Notes under the pieces: model-generated
The model's database searches: none
What the model was told of the DNA's origin: nothing
Seen by the model: the letters and a program-made list of their open reading frames with translations, nothing else
Position numbers and translations under genes: made by a program
Source: an uncultured Porphyromonas sp.
GTDB lineage: Bacteria; Bacteroidota; Bacteroidia; Bacteroidales; Porphyromonadaceae
Assembly: GCF_900541275.1 (NCBI RefSeq)
Contig: NZ_UQJH01000003.1
Span: 62,001-126,000, forward strand
DNA: 64,000 nucleotides
Direction: 5' to 3'
In this document: positions 26,091 to 35,713 of the stretch, in pieces
Layout of the letters: every line of letters begins with the position of its first letter
How positions within the stretch are numbered: the stretch's first letter is position 1

Positions 26091-29000
26091 TTACATCCAC
26101 TTACCGGGCTCCTCCTCTACCTTCTTCTCCACCTCAGAGGGAGCCTCAGCGACATCCTCCTCGGGTCTTGAGAAGTCCATGGCGAGATACCTCTGGTACT
26201 TGGTGTAGCGGTACTTGGCATCCTCGAGAGCAGCAGCGTAGAGCGCCTCGGCGTCCTCGGGGAAGAGCTTCTCGAGAGAGCGGTAGCGCACCTCACCCAT
26301 GATGAAGTCGTGGAAGAGATCCCACTGCGGCTCCTTGGAGTCAAATTGGAAGGGATTCTTGCCCTGCTCCTCCAGACGGGGGTCGTAGCGCCAGAGCTGC
26401 CAGTAGCCACACTCAACGGCGCGTCTCTCCTCATCTTGGGTCTTACCCATACCGGCACGGAGACCATGATTGATACAGGGGCAGTAGGCGATGATCAGTG
26501 AGGGACCATCAAACTCCTCAGCCTCGCGGATCGCCTTGAGCGCCTGAGCCTGGTTGGCTCCCATAGCGATCTGAGCGACGTAGACATAGCCGTAGCCGGC
26601 AGTCATCATGCCGAGGTCCTTCTTGCGGAAGCGGCGACCATTGGCAGAGAACTGTGCCACAGCGGCACGCGGGGTAGACTTGGAGCTCTGACCACCGGTA
26701 TTAGAGTAAACCTCCGTATCGATGACGAGGACATTGACGTCCGGTGCCTGTGCCAGCACGTGGTCGAGACCACCATAGCCGATATCGTAAGCCCAGCCGT
26801 CACCACCGATGATCCAGTGAGACTTCTTGGTGATGTAGTGACGGAGATCGTCGATGAGACGACCACCCTCGGTAGCATCATTCTCTACCAAAGCACGGAT
26901 CTCATCGGAGAGCTCACGGCAAGCCTTGGCATCGTCGTACTTCTCGATCCACTCCTTGAGGAGCTCCTTAGTCTTCTCCTGACCGATCTCGATCTTACCA
27001 TCGACGACATCCTGCGCGATGGTGAGGAGGCGCTCGCGGAGCTTCTTATTGGCGAGGTACATACCATAGCCATACTCTGCATTGTCCTCAAAGAGGGAAT
27101 TGGCCCACGCAGGACCGTGACCCTTCTCATTGGTCGTGTAGGGCGTCTCAGGAGCAGATGCGGAGTAGATAGAGGAGCAGCCGGTGGTATTGGCAACAAC
27201 CTGACGATCACCATAGAGCTGAGAGATCAGCTTGACGTAGGGCGTCTCACCGCAGCCGGAGCAGGCACCGGAGAACTCAAAGAGAGGCTGAGCGAACTGA
27301 GAATTCTTCACGCTCTTGCTGACATCAACGAGGTGAGCCTTATTGGTCACCTTCTGAGCAGAGTAGAGCCACAGCGGATCCTGCTCCTCCTGGGTGTGAA
27401 GCAGCTCCATGGTGAGTGCCTTCTCGCCCTTCTTGCCGGGGCAGACATCAGCACAGTTACCGCAGCCGAGACAGTCGAGGACGTCGACCTGGATGCGGAA
27501 GCCCATACCCTTAAACTCCTTACCGATAGCAGGCTTGGTCACGTAGCCCTCGGGAGCATTCTCCATCTCCTTCTCATCGAGGATGAAGGGGCGGATGGTA
27601 GCGTGAGGACAGACGTAGGCACACTGGTTACACTGGATACAATTCTCCTCGTGCCACATCGGGACATTGACAGCGACACCGGGACGCATCACGCGGGTGG
27701 TCCCGGGCTGCCAAGTACCGTCCTCAAGGCCGGTGAAGACACTTACAGGCAGGTCATCACCCTCCTGAGCGTGCATCTTCTTAACGATGGCGGAGACGAA
27801 AGGCGTGTCGTACTCGTACTCCTGCTCTGCATCGTCAGCGCAGTCTGCCCACTCAGCGGGCACGGGTACCTCGATGACATCAGCACCGGCATCGACGGCC
27901 TGATAGTTCATATTGACGATCTTCTCGCCCTTGTGTCCGTAGCTCTTGACGATGAATTTCTTCATCTGCTCGACTGCGAGATCGTAGGGGATGACGTTGG
28001 CGATCTTGAAGAATGCGGACTGGAGGATCGTATTAGTGCGGTTGCCGAGACCGATCTCAGAGGCGATCTTGGTCGCGTTGATGATGTAGAGGTGGCAACC
28101 GTTCTGTGCGAGGTATCTCTTGAGACGACCGGGGAGGTTCTCACCCAGATCCTCCGGCTCCCAGATGGAGTTGAGGAGGAGTGAGCCACCCTTGCGGAGA
28201 CCCTTCGTGATATTGAAGCGGTGCAGGTATGCCGGCTCGTGGCAGGCTACGAAGTGGGGGTGATTGACGTAGTAAGTGGAGCGGATGGGGCTGTCACCGA
28301 AGCGGAGGTGAGAGCAGGTAAAGCCTCCGGACTTACGAGAGTCGTACTCAAAGTAAGCCTGGCAGTACTTGTTTGTATTCTCACCGATGATCTTGACAGA
28401 GTTCTTATTGGCACCCACGGTACCATCAGATCCACGACCATAGAACTTCGCCTCAAAGGCATCCGTAGCCACGTCGAAGTGGTCTGTGAGCGGAAGTGAG
28501 GTGAAGGTGACGTCATCCACGATACCGAGGGTGAAGTGATCCTTCGGCATCTTCATGCGGAGGTTCTCAAAGACAGCAGCAAACTGCTCCGGGGTCACGT
28601 CCTTAGAGGAGAGACCATAGCGACCACCGACAACTATCGGGTGCTCCTCCATACCATAGAGAGCGTTCTTTACATCAAGGTAAAGGGGCTCACCAGCGCT
28701 ACCGGGCTCCTTGGTACGGTCAAGGACAGCAACATGCTTCACGGTCTTGGGCATTGCCTCGAGGAAGTGCTCCACGCTGAAGGGGCGGAAGAGGTGGACC
28801 TTGATCATACCGACCTTGCGACCCTCGGCATTGAGCTTGTCGATCACCTCCTCAGCGGTCTCACAGGCAGAGCCCATGCAGATCACGATATCCTCAGCAT
28901 CCTCAGCGCCGTAGTAGTCGAAGAGGCGGTAGTGACGACCGGTGATCTTGCCCAGCTCGTCCATATAGTGCTGTACGGTCTCAGGGACGGCGTTGTAGAA

Positions 29001-29708
29001 GGGATTGGATGCCTCACGCTCCTGGAAGTAGATATCACCATTCTGCGCCGTACCACGGGTCACCGGTGCATCAGGGGTGAGCGCGCGGTGACGGAACTCC
29101 TTGATCGCCTCGAGGTCAACGAGGGGACGGAGGTCCTCCATATCGATCTCCTCGATCTTCTGGATCTCGTGAGAGGTGCGGAAGCCGTCGAAGAAATGGA
29201 GGAAGGGCACACGTCCGTGGATTGCAGAGAGGTGCGCTACAGCGGCCATATCCTGAGCCTCCTGCACGGAGTTGCTGCAGAGCATAGCGAAGCCGGTAGC
29301 ACGGCAGGCCATCACGTCCTGGTGATCACCAAAGATCGAGAGGGCATGGCCGGCGATGGCACGTGCAGCGATGTGGAAGACACCGGGGAGGAGTTCGCCG
29401 GAGATCTTGTACATATTAGGGATCATCAGGAGGAGACCCTGAGACGCAGTAAAGGTGGTCGTCAGTGCACCAGCCTGCAGAGAGCCGTGGACAGTACCGG
29501 CGGCACCGGCCTCACTCTGCATCTCCTGGACACGGACGGTGTCGCCGAAGAGGTTTTTACGCCCATTGGCTGCCCACTTGTCCACAACCTCTGCCATCGT
29601 AGAGGAGGGAGTGATGGGGTAGATGGCGGCCAGCTCCGAGAACATATACGCGATATGCGACGTAGCGGTGTTGCCATCACAGGTCATGAATTTCTTTTCT
29701 TTACTCAT
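26091..29708 (-). CDS. nifJ: pyruvate:ferredoxin (flavodoxin) oxidoreductase
   Basis: Large homodimeric cytosolic enzyme (1205 residues) that oxidises pyruvate to acetyl-CoA and CO2 and reduces ferredoxin, the central anaerobic pyruvate route. Domains in order: N-terminal pyrimidine-binding domain (TCDGNTATSHIAYMFSE), transketolase-C-like domain II, the EKR linker region, a two-cluster ferredoxin domain (CIQCNQCAYVCP and CLGCGNCADVCPG), an extra Cys pair near CSGCGETPY for the proximal cluster, and the TPP domain (GGDGWAYDIGYGGLDHVLA, then VYSNTGGQSSKSTPR). All fused in one chain as in Desulfovibrio-type enzymes. Single-gene unit with a strong terminator. Confidence 0.97.
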   Translation of the reverse strand: MSKEKKFMTCDGNTATSHIAYMFSELAAIYPITPSSTMAEVVDKWAANGRKNLFGDTVRVQEMQSEAGAAGTVHGSLQAGALTTTFTASQGLLLMIPNMYKISGELLPGVFHIAARAIAGHALSIFGDHQDVMACRATGFAMLCSNSVQEAQDMAAVAHLSAIHGRVPFLHFFDGFRTSHEIQKIEEIDMEDLRPLVDLEAIKEFRHRALTPDAPVTRGTAQNGDIYFQEREASNPFYNAVPETVQHYMDELGKITGRHYRLFDYYGAEDAEDIVICMGSACETAEEVIDKLNAEGRKVGMIKVHLFRPFSVEHFLEAMPKTVKHVAVLDRTKEPGSAGEPLYLDVKNALYGMEEHPIVVGGRYGLSSKDVTPEQFAAVFENLRMKMPKDHFTLGIVDDVTFTSLPLTDHFDVATDAFEAKFYGRGSDGTVGANKNSVKIIGENTNKYCQAYFEYDSRKSGGFTCSHLRFGDSPIRSTYYVNHPHFVACHEPAYLHRFNITKGLRKGGSLLLNSIWEPEDLGENLPGRLKRYLAQNGCHLYIINATKIASEIGLGNRTNTILQSAFFKIANVIPYDLAVEQMKKFIVKSYGHKGEKIVNMNYQAVDAGADVIEVPVPAEWADCADDAEQEYEYDTPFVSAIVKKMHAQEGDDLPVSVFTGLEDGTWQPGTTRVMRPGVAVNVPMWHEENCIQCNQCAYVCPHATIRPFILDEKEMENAPEGYVTKPAIGKEFKGMGFRIQVDVLDCLGCGNCADVCPGKKGEKALTMELLHTQEEQDPLWLYSAQKVTNKAHLVDVSKSVKNSQFAQPLFEFSGACSGCGETPYVKLISQLYGDRQVVANTTGCSSIYSASAPETPYTTNEKGHGPAWANSLFEDNAEYGYGMYLANKKLRERLLTIAQDVVDGKIEIGQEKTKELLKEWIEKYDDAKACRELSDEIRALVENDATEGGRLIDDLRHYITKKSHWIIGGDGWAYDIGYGGLDHVLAQAPDVNVLVIDTEVYSNTGGQSSKSTPRAAVAQFSANGRRFRKKDLGMMTAGYGYVYVAQIAMGANQAQALKAIREAEEFDGPSLIIAYCPCINHGLRAGMGKTQDEERRAVECGYWQLWRYDPRLEEQGKNPFQFDSKEPQWDLFHDFIMGEVRYRSLEKLFPEDAEALYAAALEDAKYRYTKYQRYLAMDFSRPEEDVAEAPSEVEKKVEEEPGKWM

Positions 29709-29761
29709 ATATAAGTATACTAAAGCGTGAAGTAATTTAGTTCTTCTTTTCTCTTAAAGGG

Positions 29762-30949
29762 TCAATAGAGGAAGCCGAAGAGCCAGATCGGCAGACAGTT
29801 GTCATGCCCCACCAGCAGGTTGCTGAAGGTGTAGGTCACATCGCTCTTGAAGCGACTCGTCTTACCATCGACGCAGGCAAAGAGATGCTCTCCGTCGACG
29901 ATAAAGTCCGCACCGGGCTTCTCGGGGACGTTGACTTGATAGCCGGCGTTCTCAAATTGTGAGAGGAGGAAAGTCTTGAGTCGCATACAGGTGGACTGCC
30001 GATGCGGATACATCACCCCGGCGATATTGGTGTCGTTGGGGAAGATCTGATCGGGCTTTTTAGGGTACTCGTTGCCCTCCTTATAGATCGTGCGGATCAG
30101 CTCCGCATCGTCGAGATACTTGAGGTAATTGGCTATGGTGGCTCGGCTGGCTCCGATACTGCGAGCAAAGCGGGTCACGTTGGCAGTAGGCTTATCTTGC
30201 GTGCAGATCTGGAAGAGCAGCTCCCGCATCTTGGGCAGGTAAGAGATATCGACCTGATGGACGTAGACCACATCCACCTCCAGCATCATATTGATATTCT
30301 TCGTCAGCTTGGCCGAGGAGAGTGGATTGTCCTCCACGGGCGGATAGTAGCCCTCGGTGAGGTAGAGTTCAAAGTCCTCCTTCGGCTTCACTTGGTTCAT
30401 CACCTCAGCAGCGATCTCCTCGTGCCGCTCCATCAGGTCCTTGAGCGGGTACGCCTTGAGGTGGAGACCATACTTTATATTGAGGTACTGGCGGAAGGAG
30501 AAGCCCTGGAGACTGATGATCCGCACCCTACCCTGCAGCTCCGGTCCCAGCTCCTCCTCGGTCACGACGCTCGAGGTACTGAAGATCACCCGCAGGTTGG
30601 GCATATCCATATAGATCCGGTAGAGATCGTCTCGCCACTTAGCGTACTTGTAGATCTGATCCACAAGGAGAATCTTGCCCCCCTCTTCCTGGTAAAACTT
30701 CCTCGCAAAGTCGTAGAGCGAGTGTCCCGCAAAGAAGAGGTAATTCATCGTCACATACTGGATCTGATCGGGCCGTGCGGTGATATTGCGGACAGCATAG
30801 GTAAGCAGGAAGATCGTCTTGCCTATGCCGCGCGCACCGCGCACAGCGACCAGACGATCCGATGAGCTGATACTACTGATCAGGGACTTGCGGTCGCTCT
30901 CCTGATGTGCAGTCAGCATCCGATTGTATATCTTCCTAAAGCTCTGCAT
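29762..30949 (-). CDS. AAA ATPase (AAA_14/DUF4143-like) with Gln in Walker B
   Basis: 395-residue P-loop ATPase. Walker A GARGIGKT is at residues 38-45. Walker B reads KILLVDQIY, with Asp97 followed by Gln98 where family members usually have Glu, so hydrolysis may be weak. A winged-helix-like region (RFARSIGASRATIANYLKYLDDAELI) and a C-terminal nuclease-like DUF4143 fold (the PGADFIVDGEHLFACVDGK segment) complete the family layout. Proteins of this type are widespread in Bacteroidota and of unknown role. A well-spaced promoter precedes it. Confidence 0.83.
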   Translation of the reverse strand: MQSFRKIYNRMLTAHQESDRKSLISSISSSDRLVAVRGARGIGKTIFLLTYAVRNITARPDQIQYVTMNYLFFAGHSLYDFARKFYQEEGGKILLVDQIYKYAKWRDDLYRIYMDMPNLRVIFSTSSVVTEEELGPELQGRVRIISLQGFSFRQYLNIKYGLHLKAYPLKDLMERHEEIAAEVMNQVKPKEDFELYLTEGYYPPVEDNPLSSAKLTKNINMMLEVDVVYVHQVDISYLPKMRELLFQICTQDKPTANVTRFARSIGASRATIANYLKYLDDAELIRTIYKEGNEYPKKPDQIFPNDTNIAGVMYPHRQSTCMRLKTFLLSQFENAGYQVNVPEKPGADFIVDGEHLFACVDGKTSRFKSDVTYTFSNLLVGHDNCLPIWLFGFLY

Positions 30950-31031
30950 GCTAAAACGTCGTGACGGCCTCCCCGATTAAGAAGGGATACCTCCCGAAGT
31001 CATCCGAAGTGTGATGGTGGCTTCGATGGTT

Positions 31032-31063
31032 CAAAAGTAGGAAGAATAATCCAATTTTGCAAA
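31032..31063 (-). promoter_or_regulatory. full -33/-7 promoter for the AAA ATPase
   Basis: On the minus strand TTTG (31063-31060) is followed after 20 bases by TACTTTTG (31039-31032). This fits the Bacteroidota TTTG-N19-21-TAnnTTTG pattern. It lies about 83 bases before the ATG. Confidence 0.75.
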
Positions 31064-31128
31064 CCTTGTGTTACAATTACAGGAAGAAAGTTTGCTCTTT
31101 TGTGCTGGCCACCTATCATAATCATAGG

Positions 31129-31689
31129 CTAACCCGGCGGCTCCTCCCACCAGACGCCATCGGCAGAGCGAACGAGGTGAACCACCTCTCCATAGGCGAT
31201 CTTGCGAGCGAAGGACTCATCGATCGAGTAGCCGAGGAGACGGACGAGGAAGATCCGTATCACCCCCGCGTGCGTCACCAGCACCGGTGGGCGATCGTAG
31301 TCCGGGAGGTAGTCGATGAAGTCCTGCACCCGTCGGGTCATCCCGGGGTACGACTCACCGGCGGGCGGGGCACTATGCTTGTAGTCGGCAAACCACGCCT
31401 TGCTCTCCTTTCGCTCATAGACCGACTGCCAGGGGACCAGCTCCCACTTCCCAAAGGCCAGCTCTGTGAGCCGGGCATCGATGGTGATCGTGTCGGCGAG
31501 CTCCTTTGCCAAGAGTCGGCAGCGCTTGAGCGGACTGCTGTAGACACGCCCATAGCCTGTACCCTCGAGGGTAGCGACCACCGCGGCAGCCTCCTGCGGG
31601 AAAGTCTCCGCCACCGAGACATCGGCTCTGCCGTAGCAGATGCCACTCGGTGCGGCGGTATGCGTATGGCGGACAAGGTAGAGCTCCAT
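31129..31689 (-). CDS. cobC: alpha-ribazole phosphatase (histidine phosphatase)
   Basis: Histidine-phosphatase-superfamily enzyme of 186 residues that removes the 5'-phosphate of alpha-ribazole phosphate (or of the cobalamin phosphate) in lower-ligand assembly. The LVRHTHT motif holds the catalytic His, VYSSPLKRCRLLAKEL is the second signature, and VTHAGVIRIFLVRLLG holds the C-terminal catalytic His. The assignment to CobC rests largely on its place as last gene of the cob operon. The ATG at 31689 overlaps the cobS stop. The open frame upstream of it lies within cobS. Confidence 0.88.
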   Translation of the reverse strand: MELYLVRHTHTAAPSGICYGRADVSVAETFPQEAAAVVATLEGTGYGRVYSSPLKRCRLLAKELADTITIDARLTELAFGKWELVPWQSVYERKESKAWFADYKHSAPPAGESYPGMTRRVQDFIDYLPDYDRPPVLVTHAGVIRIFLVRLLGYSIDESFARKIAYGEVVHLVRSADGVWWEEPPG

Positions 31690-32450
31690 CACGCCAGCCG
31701 CTCCACGGCGAGGAGGGCGATGAGACAGCCCATCTCGCACATCTGCTCAAGCGCCCCGAGCACATCCCCCGTGTAGCCTCCGATACGCGCCTTACTGAGT
31801 CGGTGGACAAAGAGGAGCAGCAGGATATAGACCCCCACCACAGCAAGGGCCTGCACCCACCCGAGTGCCAGCAACGCCACGAGGCCGGTGGCGATCCCTA
31901 CCGCAATGGAGCCGTCAGAGGTGACGTAAGACTCTCGGCTGAGCTTACTATTCTCCCGCCGGGCATAGACAGAGAAGTGCATCATCAGCAGCGGCACCGA
32001 CCGCGCACTGCAGCACATCACCACCATCGCCGGGATCGGACCGGTGAGTGCAGAGAGACAGCAGACCTTCAGCAGCAGCTGCATCACCGTGCCGATCATG
32101 CCAAAGGCTCCGGCGTGACTGTCCTTCATAATCTCCAGCACCCGCTCTCTGCTCGTCCCGCCACCAAATCCGTCTAAGAAGTCGGAGAACCCGTCCTCAT
32201 GGAAGGCTCCCGTCACTATAATCATCGTGGAGAGCGCCAGCACGGACGAGACAGAAGGAGGTAGCTGGAGGAGGAAAAAGGCTAGCGCATAGACCGCGGC
32301 CCCACACCCTCCGATGAGAGCCCCCACGAGGGGCATATAGCGAGCCGCCTCATGGGCCGTCTCCGCATCGAAGTGTACCTGTCCCACCGGAAGGCGGGTG
32401 TAGCACATCACCGCCGCCTTCAGGAGATTCCACTCACTCCTCAGCCCCAT
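31689..32450 (-). CDS. cobS: adenosylcobinamide-GDP ribazoletransferase (cobalamin synthase)
   Basis: Polytopic inner-membrane enzyme of 253 residues that joins alpha-ribazole to adenosylcobinamide-GDP. The family features are the N-terminal LLKAAVMCYTRLPVG, the GAFHEDGFSDFLDGFGGG acidic block that binds metal, the MKDSHAGAFGMIG block, and several hydrophobic segments. The start is ATG 32450 (MGLRSEWN), which overlaps cobT by 17 bases. The longer open frame upstream belongs to cobT in another frame. Confidence 0.95.
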   Translation of the reverse strand: MGLRSEWNLLKAAVMCYTRLPVGQVHFDAETAHEAARYMPLVGALIGGCGAAVYALAFFLLQLPPSVSSVLALSTMIIVTGAFHEDGFSDFLDGFGGGTSRERVLEIMKDSHAGAFGMIGTVMQLLLKVCCLSALTGPIPAMVVMCCSARSVPLLMMHFSVYARRENSKLSRESYVTSDGSIAVGIATGLVALLALGWVQALAVVGVYILLLLFVHRLSKARIGGYTGDVLGALEQMCEMGCLIALLAVERLA

Positions 32451-33480
32451 GGCGATAGATACTATCGGGATTGTCCTCGTAGCAATTCTCCAGCTGTCGA
32501 TCGTCAAAGGAGGCCATCTCATTGAGGAAAGCGATGGCCGACTGGATGATCGGATAGGCGACCACAGCACCGGTACCCTCACCCAGTCGCATACCGAGCC
32601 GGAGGATCGGCTCCCCACCGAGGTAGTCAAGCAGCAGCCGATGCCCACCCTCATCGGAGACATGGCCGTAGAGGACGCACTCCTTAGTGCCGGGGGCAAG
32701 GGCCTCTGCAGCGATGACGGCCGCCGTAGATATGAAGCCGTCACAGAGGATCACCATCCGCAGCCGTGCCGCCTCGATCATCCCACCGACCATCATCGCT
32801 ATCTCGTACCCACCATAGGTAGCGAGGATCTCGAGTGGCGTCTTAGGGTGATGAGCCTCCACAGCTCGCTTGAGTGTCTGGTACTTATGCTCTAGAGGGG
32901 CATCGTCAAGGCCGGTACCACGCCCCACGAGCCGGTCAAGTGGGATGCCAGAGTAAAGGTGAGCCAGCACAGCGGAGGAGGAGGTATTGCCGATCCCCAT
33001 CTCACCGAAGCCGATCACATTGCAGTCCCTATAGTACTCCTCCCGCACGCAGGCGGCCCCGATCTCGAGCGCTCTCCGGCACTCCTCAATCGTCATCGCC
33101 GGCTCGTAGAGGAAATTTCGCGTCCCGTACCCTACCTTTCGCGGCTCCACGCCATACTCCTCGGGGAAGTCTCGATCCACGCCGGCATCGATGACGCGGA
33201 GGTGGAAGTGGTGCTGCCGACAGAAGACGGTGATCGCCGCATTTCCTCTCTGGAAGGTGCAGCCACACCTGTAGGTGAAGTCCTTAGGCGAGAGACTCAC
33301 CCGCTCATCCACTATCCCGTGATCGCCACAGAAGAGGAGGAGTGCCGGTCGTCTCAGCTCCGGCGTAAGTGTGTCCTGGATCAGGCAGACCTGACGAGCT
33401 ATCGTCTCAAGCTGTCCAAGCGAACCGATGATCTTCGATCGCGTGTCGATCTTGTGCTGTATTTCTTCTACTGTTACCAT
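32434..33480 (-). CDS. cobT: nicotinate-nucleotide-dimethylbenzimidazole phosphoribosyltransferase
   Basis: Cytosolic enzyme of 348 residues that moves phosphoribose from nicotinate mononucleotide to a lower-ligand base, giving alpha-ribazole phosphate. Characteristic segments are LLFCGDHGIVDERVSLSP, VIGFGEMGIGNTSSSAVLA, VGRGTGLDD, the YGGYEIAMMVGGMIEAA segment, CDGFISTAA and RLGEGTGAVVAYPI. It lies three bases after cobU and overlaps cobS, in the tight order cobU-cobT-cobS-cobC. Confidence 0.96.
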   Translation of the reverse strand: MVTVEEIQHKIDTRSKIIGSLGQLETIARQVCLIQDTLTPELRRPALLLFCGDHGIVDERVSLSPKDFTYRCGCTFQRGNAAITVFCRQHHFHLRVIDAGVDRDFPEEYGVEPRKVGYGTRNFLYEPAMTIEECRRALEIGAACVREEYYRDCNVIGFGEMGIGNTSSSAVLAHLYSGIPLDRLVGRGTGLDDAPLEHKYQTLKRAVEAHHPKTPLEILATYGGYEIAMMVGGMIEAARLRMVILCDGFISTAAVIAAEALAPGTKECVLYGHVSDEGGHRLLLDYLGGEPILRLGMRLGEGTGAVVAYPIIQSAIAFLNEMASFDDRQLENCYEDNPDSIYRHGAEE

Positions 33481-33483
33481 ATA

Positions 33484-33996
33484 CTACTTTAGTCTCATGG
33501 CTATACCTGAAACCATAAAGAAAGCCTCATCGGCTGATGCGGCTATATGCTGATTGACCCACCCCTGGAGGTCGACAAAGTGACGCGCACTCTCCGAGGA
33601 AGCGTGGAGCCCCATACCGAGCTCATTGGAGACGACGATGAGGGTCATCTCCCGAGCGATGAAGCGATCCCACTCCGCCGTGGCAGCCCTGAGGGTCTCG
33701 TCCATATCGTAGCCATGCTCGTCGTAGAGATTAGTGAGCCAGAGGGTGACGCAGTCCATCAGCACCACCCGCCCCGTGAGGTCGTGGTCGCTCAGGCGAA
33801 GCGGCTCCTCCACCGTCGTCCACTGCTCCCCGCGGTCCCGCCGGTGACGCTCCACCCGCCGCGCAAAGTCCTCATCCATGATCCGTGCCGTGGCGAGGTA
33901 GATCGGACGATCGGATAGAGACTCTGCCAGCGACTGCGCATAATGACTCTTACCGGAGCGAGCTCCTCCGGTAACATAGATAATCCTATGCTCCAT
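33484..33996 (-). CDS. cobU: adenosylcobinamide kinase/guanylyltransferase
   Basis: Bifunctional 170-residue enzyme that phosphorylates adenosylcobinamide and adds GMP, giving the CobS substrate. Walker A GGARSGKS opens the protein, and YLATARIMDEDFARRVERH and HRRDRGEQWTTVEEP carry the guanylyl acceptor His region. VLMDCVTLWLTNL is Walker B and VVSNELGMGLH is typical. It follows the DUF2007 gene by three bases. With cobT, cobS and cobC it completes nucleotide-loop assembly. No corrin-ring genes are in view. Confidence 0.95.
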   Translation of the reverse strand: MEHRIIYVTGGARSGKSHYAQSLAESLSDRPIYLATARIMDEDFARRVERHRRDRGEQWTTVEEPLRLSDHDLTGRVVLMDCVTLWLTNLYDEHGYDMDETLRAATAEWDRFIAREMTLIVVSNELGMGLHASSESARHFVDLQGWVNQHIAASADEAFFMVSGIAMRLK

Positions 33997-33999
33997 CGG

Positions 34000-34374
34000 T
34001 CAGAGGTAGTTCATTATGGCGATGAGGATAAGGAGAAGCGCCATCAGCCCGGTGATCAGCCAAAATTGCTTGGAGGCGCTCCGACTCTTCCTACTCTTCC
34101 CCACGGTATAGACGCTGTCGGACTGATCCGCTGCCGGCAGATAGCCCGCCTCCCGGAGGATGCGAAGCGCTCTCTCCTCCTCCATCGCTGGGACCATGAG
34201 CGAGACGCCACCGGTCAAGCCCTGCACCCGCCCGAAGACCTGTGTCCCCGTCTCTCCGGAGATGGACACCATGATATTCTCTGACTGGAGAAGCGTCTCC
34301 GCCAACCGTACCTCCTCAAGGTTGAGGGAGTTAAAGACCTCCACAAAGGTCTCCCTCTGATTATCCCTTTCCAT
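34000..34374 (-). CDS. DUF2007 domain protein with C-terminal membrane anchor
   Basis: 124-residue protein with an N-terminal DUF2007 fold (a GlnB-like ferredoxin fold; VEVFNSLNLEEVRLAETLLQ, then GTQVFGRVQGLTGGVSLMVP and EEERALRILREAGYL). A Lys/Arg/Ser linker is followed by a C-terminal transmembrane segment (ITGLMALLLILIAIM). Function is unknown; the family is annotated as putatively signal-transducing. ATG 34374 is preferred over an in-frame GTG three codons earlier. It lies directly before cobU, so it is probably co-transcribed with the cobalamin genes without an evident role in them. Confidence 0.8.
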   Translation of the reverse strand: MERDNQRETFVEVFNSLNLEEVRLAETLLQSENIMVSISGETGTQVFGRVQGLTGGVSLMVPAMEEERALRILREAGYLPAADQSDSVYTVGKSRKSRSASKQFWLITGLMALLLILIAIMNYL

Positions 34375-34517
34375 AATAGTCACTCTGTCTCTTGCGTACG
34401 GAGACCATCTCCATACTTTACAAAGGTCGCTTTTTTCCCCCGCCGAGCCAAGTCTCGTCAGTCGAGCAAAAAGGCACCACCCACGTCAAGGAAAAAAACT
34501 ACTGCGCCCCTCGTAAG

Positions 34518-35627
34518 TCACTTCTGCCCCATAAAACGATCTTCCCGCAGTTGCTCCAGCCGCTTGCGGGCATAGAGGACCCTCGGGGAGGGCTTTCGTC
34601 CGGGATCACTCCGCAGCTCAAGGTACGTCTCCAGAGCCTTCATCTCGGCAGCGTCATCTCCTAGCTCCCTATACGTCAGAGACTGCCTGTATGGGATGTC
34701 CGGCAGGTCGGGGGCAAAGCGACCGAGGTCTCTGAGATGGCGGAGTGAGGAGCGATATGCCCCTCGGAGGAAATCCGTCTCTGCCATCAGGTCGTGGTAG
34801 CTCTTGAGTACCTGGATCCGCAGTGGGGTCCGCTCCATGAGGGAGTCCACCTTGGCGAGGTAGAGTGCTGACTCGGTCGGCTCCTTCTGCTGTACATAAA
34901 TGGTAGCGAGGTCGATCATCGGGAAGGGATTGGCCTCCTCGGAGATCTTTATTGCCTCCTTCAGCACCGGGATCGCCTGCGTGAGGGAGTCCTGCTGCAT
35001 GAGCGACTGACCGTGGTAGTAGACCGTATTCATGCTCCTATCCCCGGCATGGTAGAGGGTGTCAAAGTCGGCATAGGCCTCATCGTAGTAGCCGGCACCA
35101 TAACTGACTGCTGCACGACGCTGCCTCACGGGGCGGTTGTCAGGATACTCGTAGAGGAAATTATTCATCATCGTCAGACCGAGGAAACCGACTCCCTGCT
35201 GCTCATAGAGATCGGAGAGGCGGAGGACATTGACGATATTATACGGGGAGAGCTCCTTGATCTCCTCACGGACAGTGATGGCGGAGTCCGGCTGCTGCAT
35301 ACTCTCGTAGATCCCCGCCAGCAGTTGCTTGTCGATCACGGAGCCCTCCTCCGTCGCCAGAGGCAGGATCAGTGCCTTCGCCTCCTCGTATCGGGCAAAG
35401 GAGGTGAGGACGCGGGTCTCCTGACGGAGCATCACGGGGCTCTTGAGGCTGTCGGGGCGACTCTCCAGCAGCTCCAGAGCGCGGTAGTACAGCCCCTCAT
35501 CGATCAGTCGCTGCACCTCCGACTCGGATAAGTCAGTCTGAGCTACCGCCATCAGCGGCATCGCACACAGAAGCAGCCAAAGCAGTGCCTTGCGATGGAT
35601 AATGTGCCGGATCACTAAGTTCTCCAT
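34518..35627 (-). CDS. exported TPR-repeat protein
   Basis: 369 residues with a signal peptide ending near AVAQ, followed by helical repeats with TPR spacing (for example YYRALELLESRPD, ARYEEAKALILPLA, YYDEAYADFDTLYHAGD, LTQAIPVLKEAIKISEE and ESALYLAKVDSLMERTPL). It is probably a periplasmic scaffold; the partner is unknown. It stands between the tRNA-Val genes and the DUF2007-cob group on the same strand, with a 143-base gap to the latter. Confidence 0.82.
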   Translation of the reverse strand: MENLVIRHIIHRKALLWLLLCAMPLMAVAQTDLSESEVQRLIDEGLYYRALELLESRPDSLKSPVMLRQETRVLTSFARYEEAKALILPLATEEGSVIDKQLLAGIYESMQQPDSAITVREEIKELSPYNIVNVLRLSDLYEQQGVGFLGLTMMNNFLYEYPDNRPVRQRRAAVSYGAGYYDEAYADFDTLYHAGDRSMNTVYYHGQSLMQQDSLTQAIPVLKEAIKISEEANPFPMIDLATIYVQQKEPTESALYLAKVDSLMERTPLRIQVLKSYHDLMAETDFLRGAYRSSLRHLRDLGRFAPDLPDIPYRQSLTYRELGDDAAEMKALETYLELRSDPGRKPSPRVLYARKRLEQLREDRFMGQK

Positions 35628-35713
35628 ACGGTATTCCTTTTATCATAATTCTTCCCTCGGCACAAGATACAAAAAGAACCGCTACCAAGTCTCTCGACTC
35701 GATAGCGGCACGA

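Noticed and set aside
26760..29714. Long plus-strand open frames opposite nifJ
   Set aside because: They mirror the strongly biased codon use of nifJ on the other strand, have no family resemblance and no promoter or ribosome-binding site.
34384..34517. Cobalamin riboswitch before the DUF2007-cob operon
   Set aside because: No B12-box-like sequence or characteristic folded core is visible in the 143-base gap.
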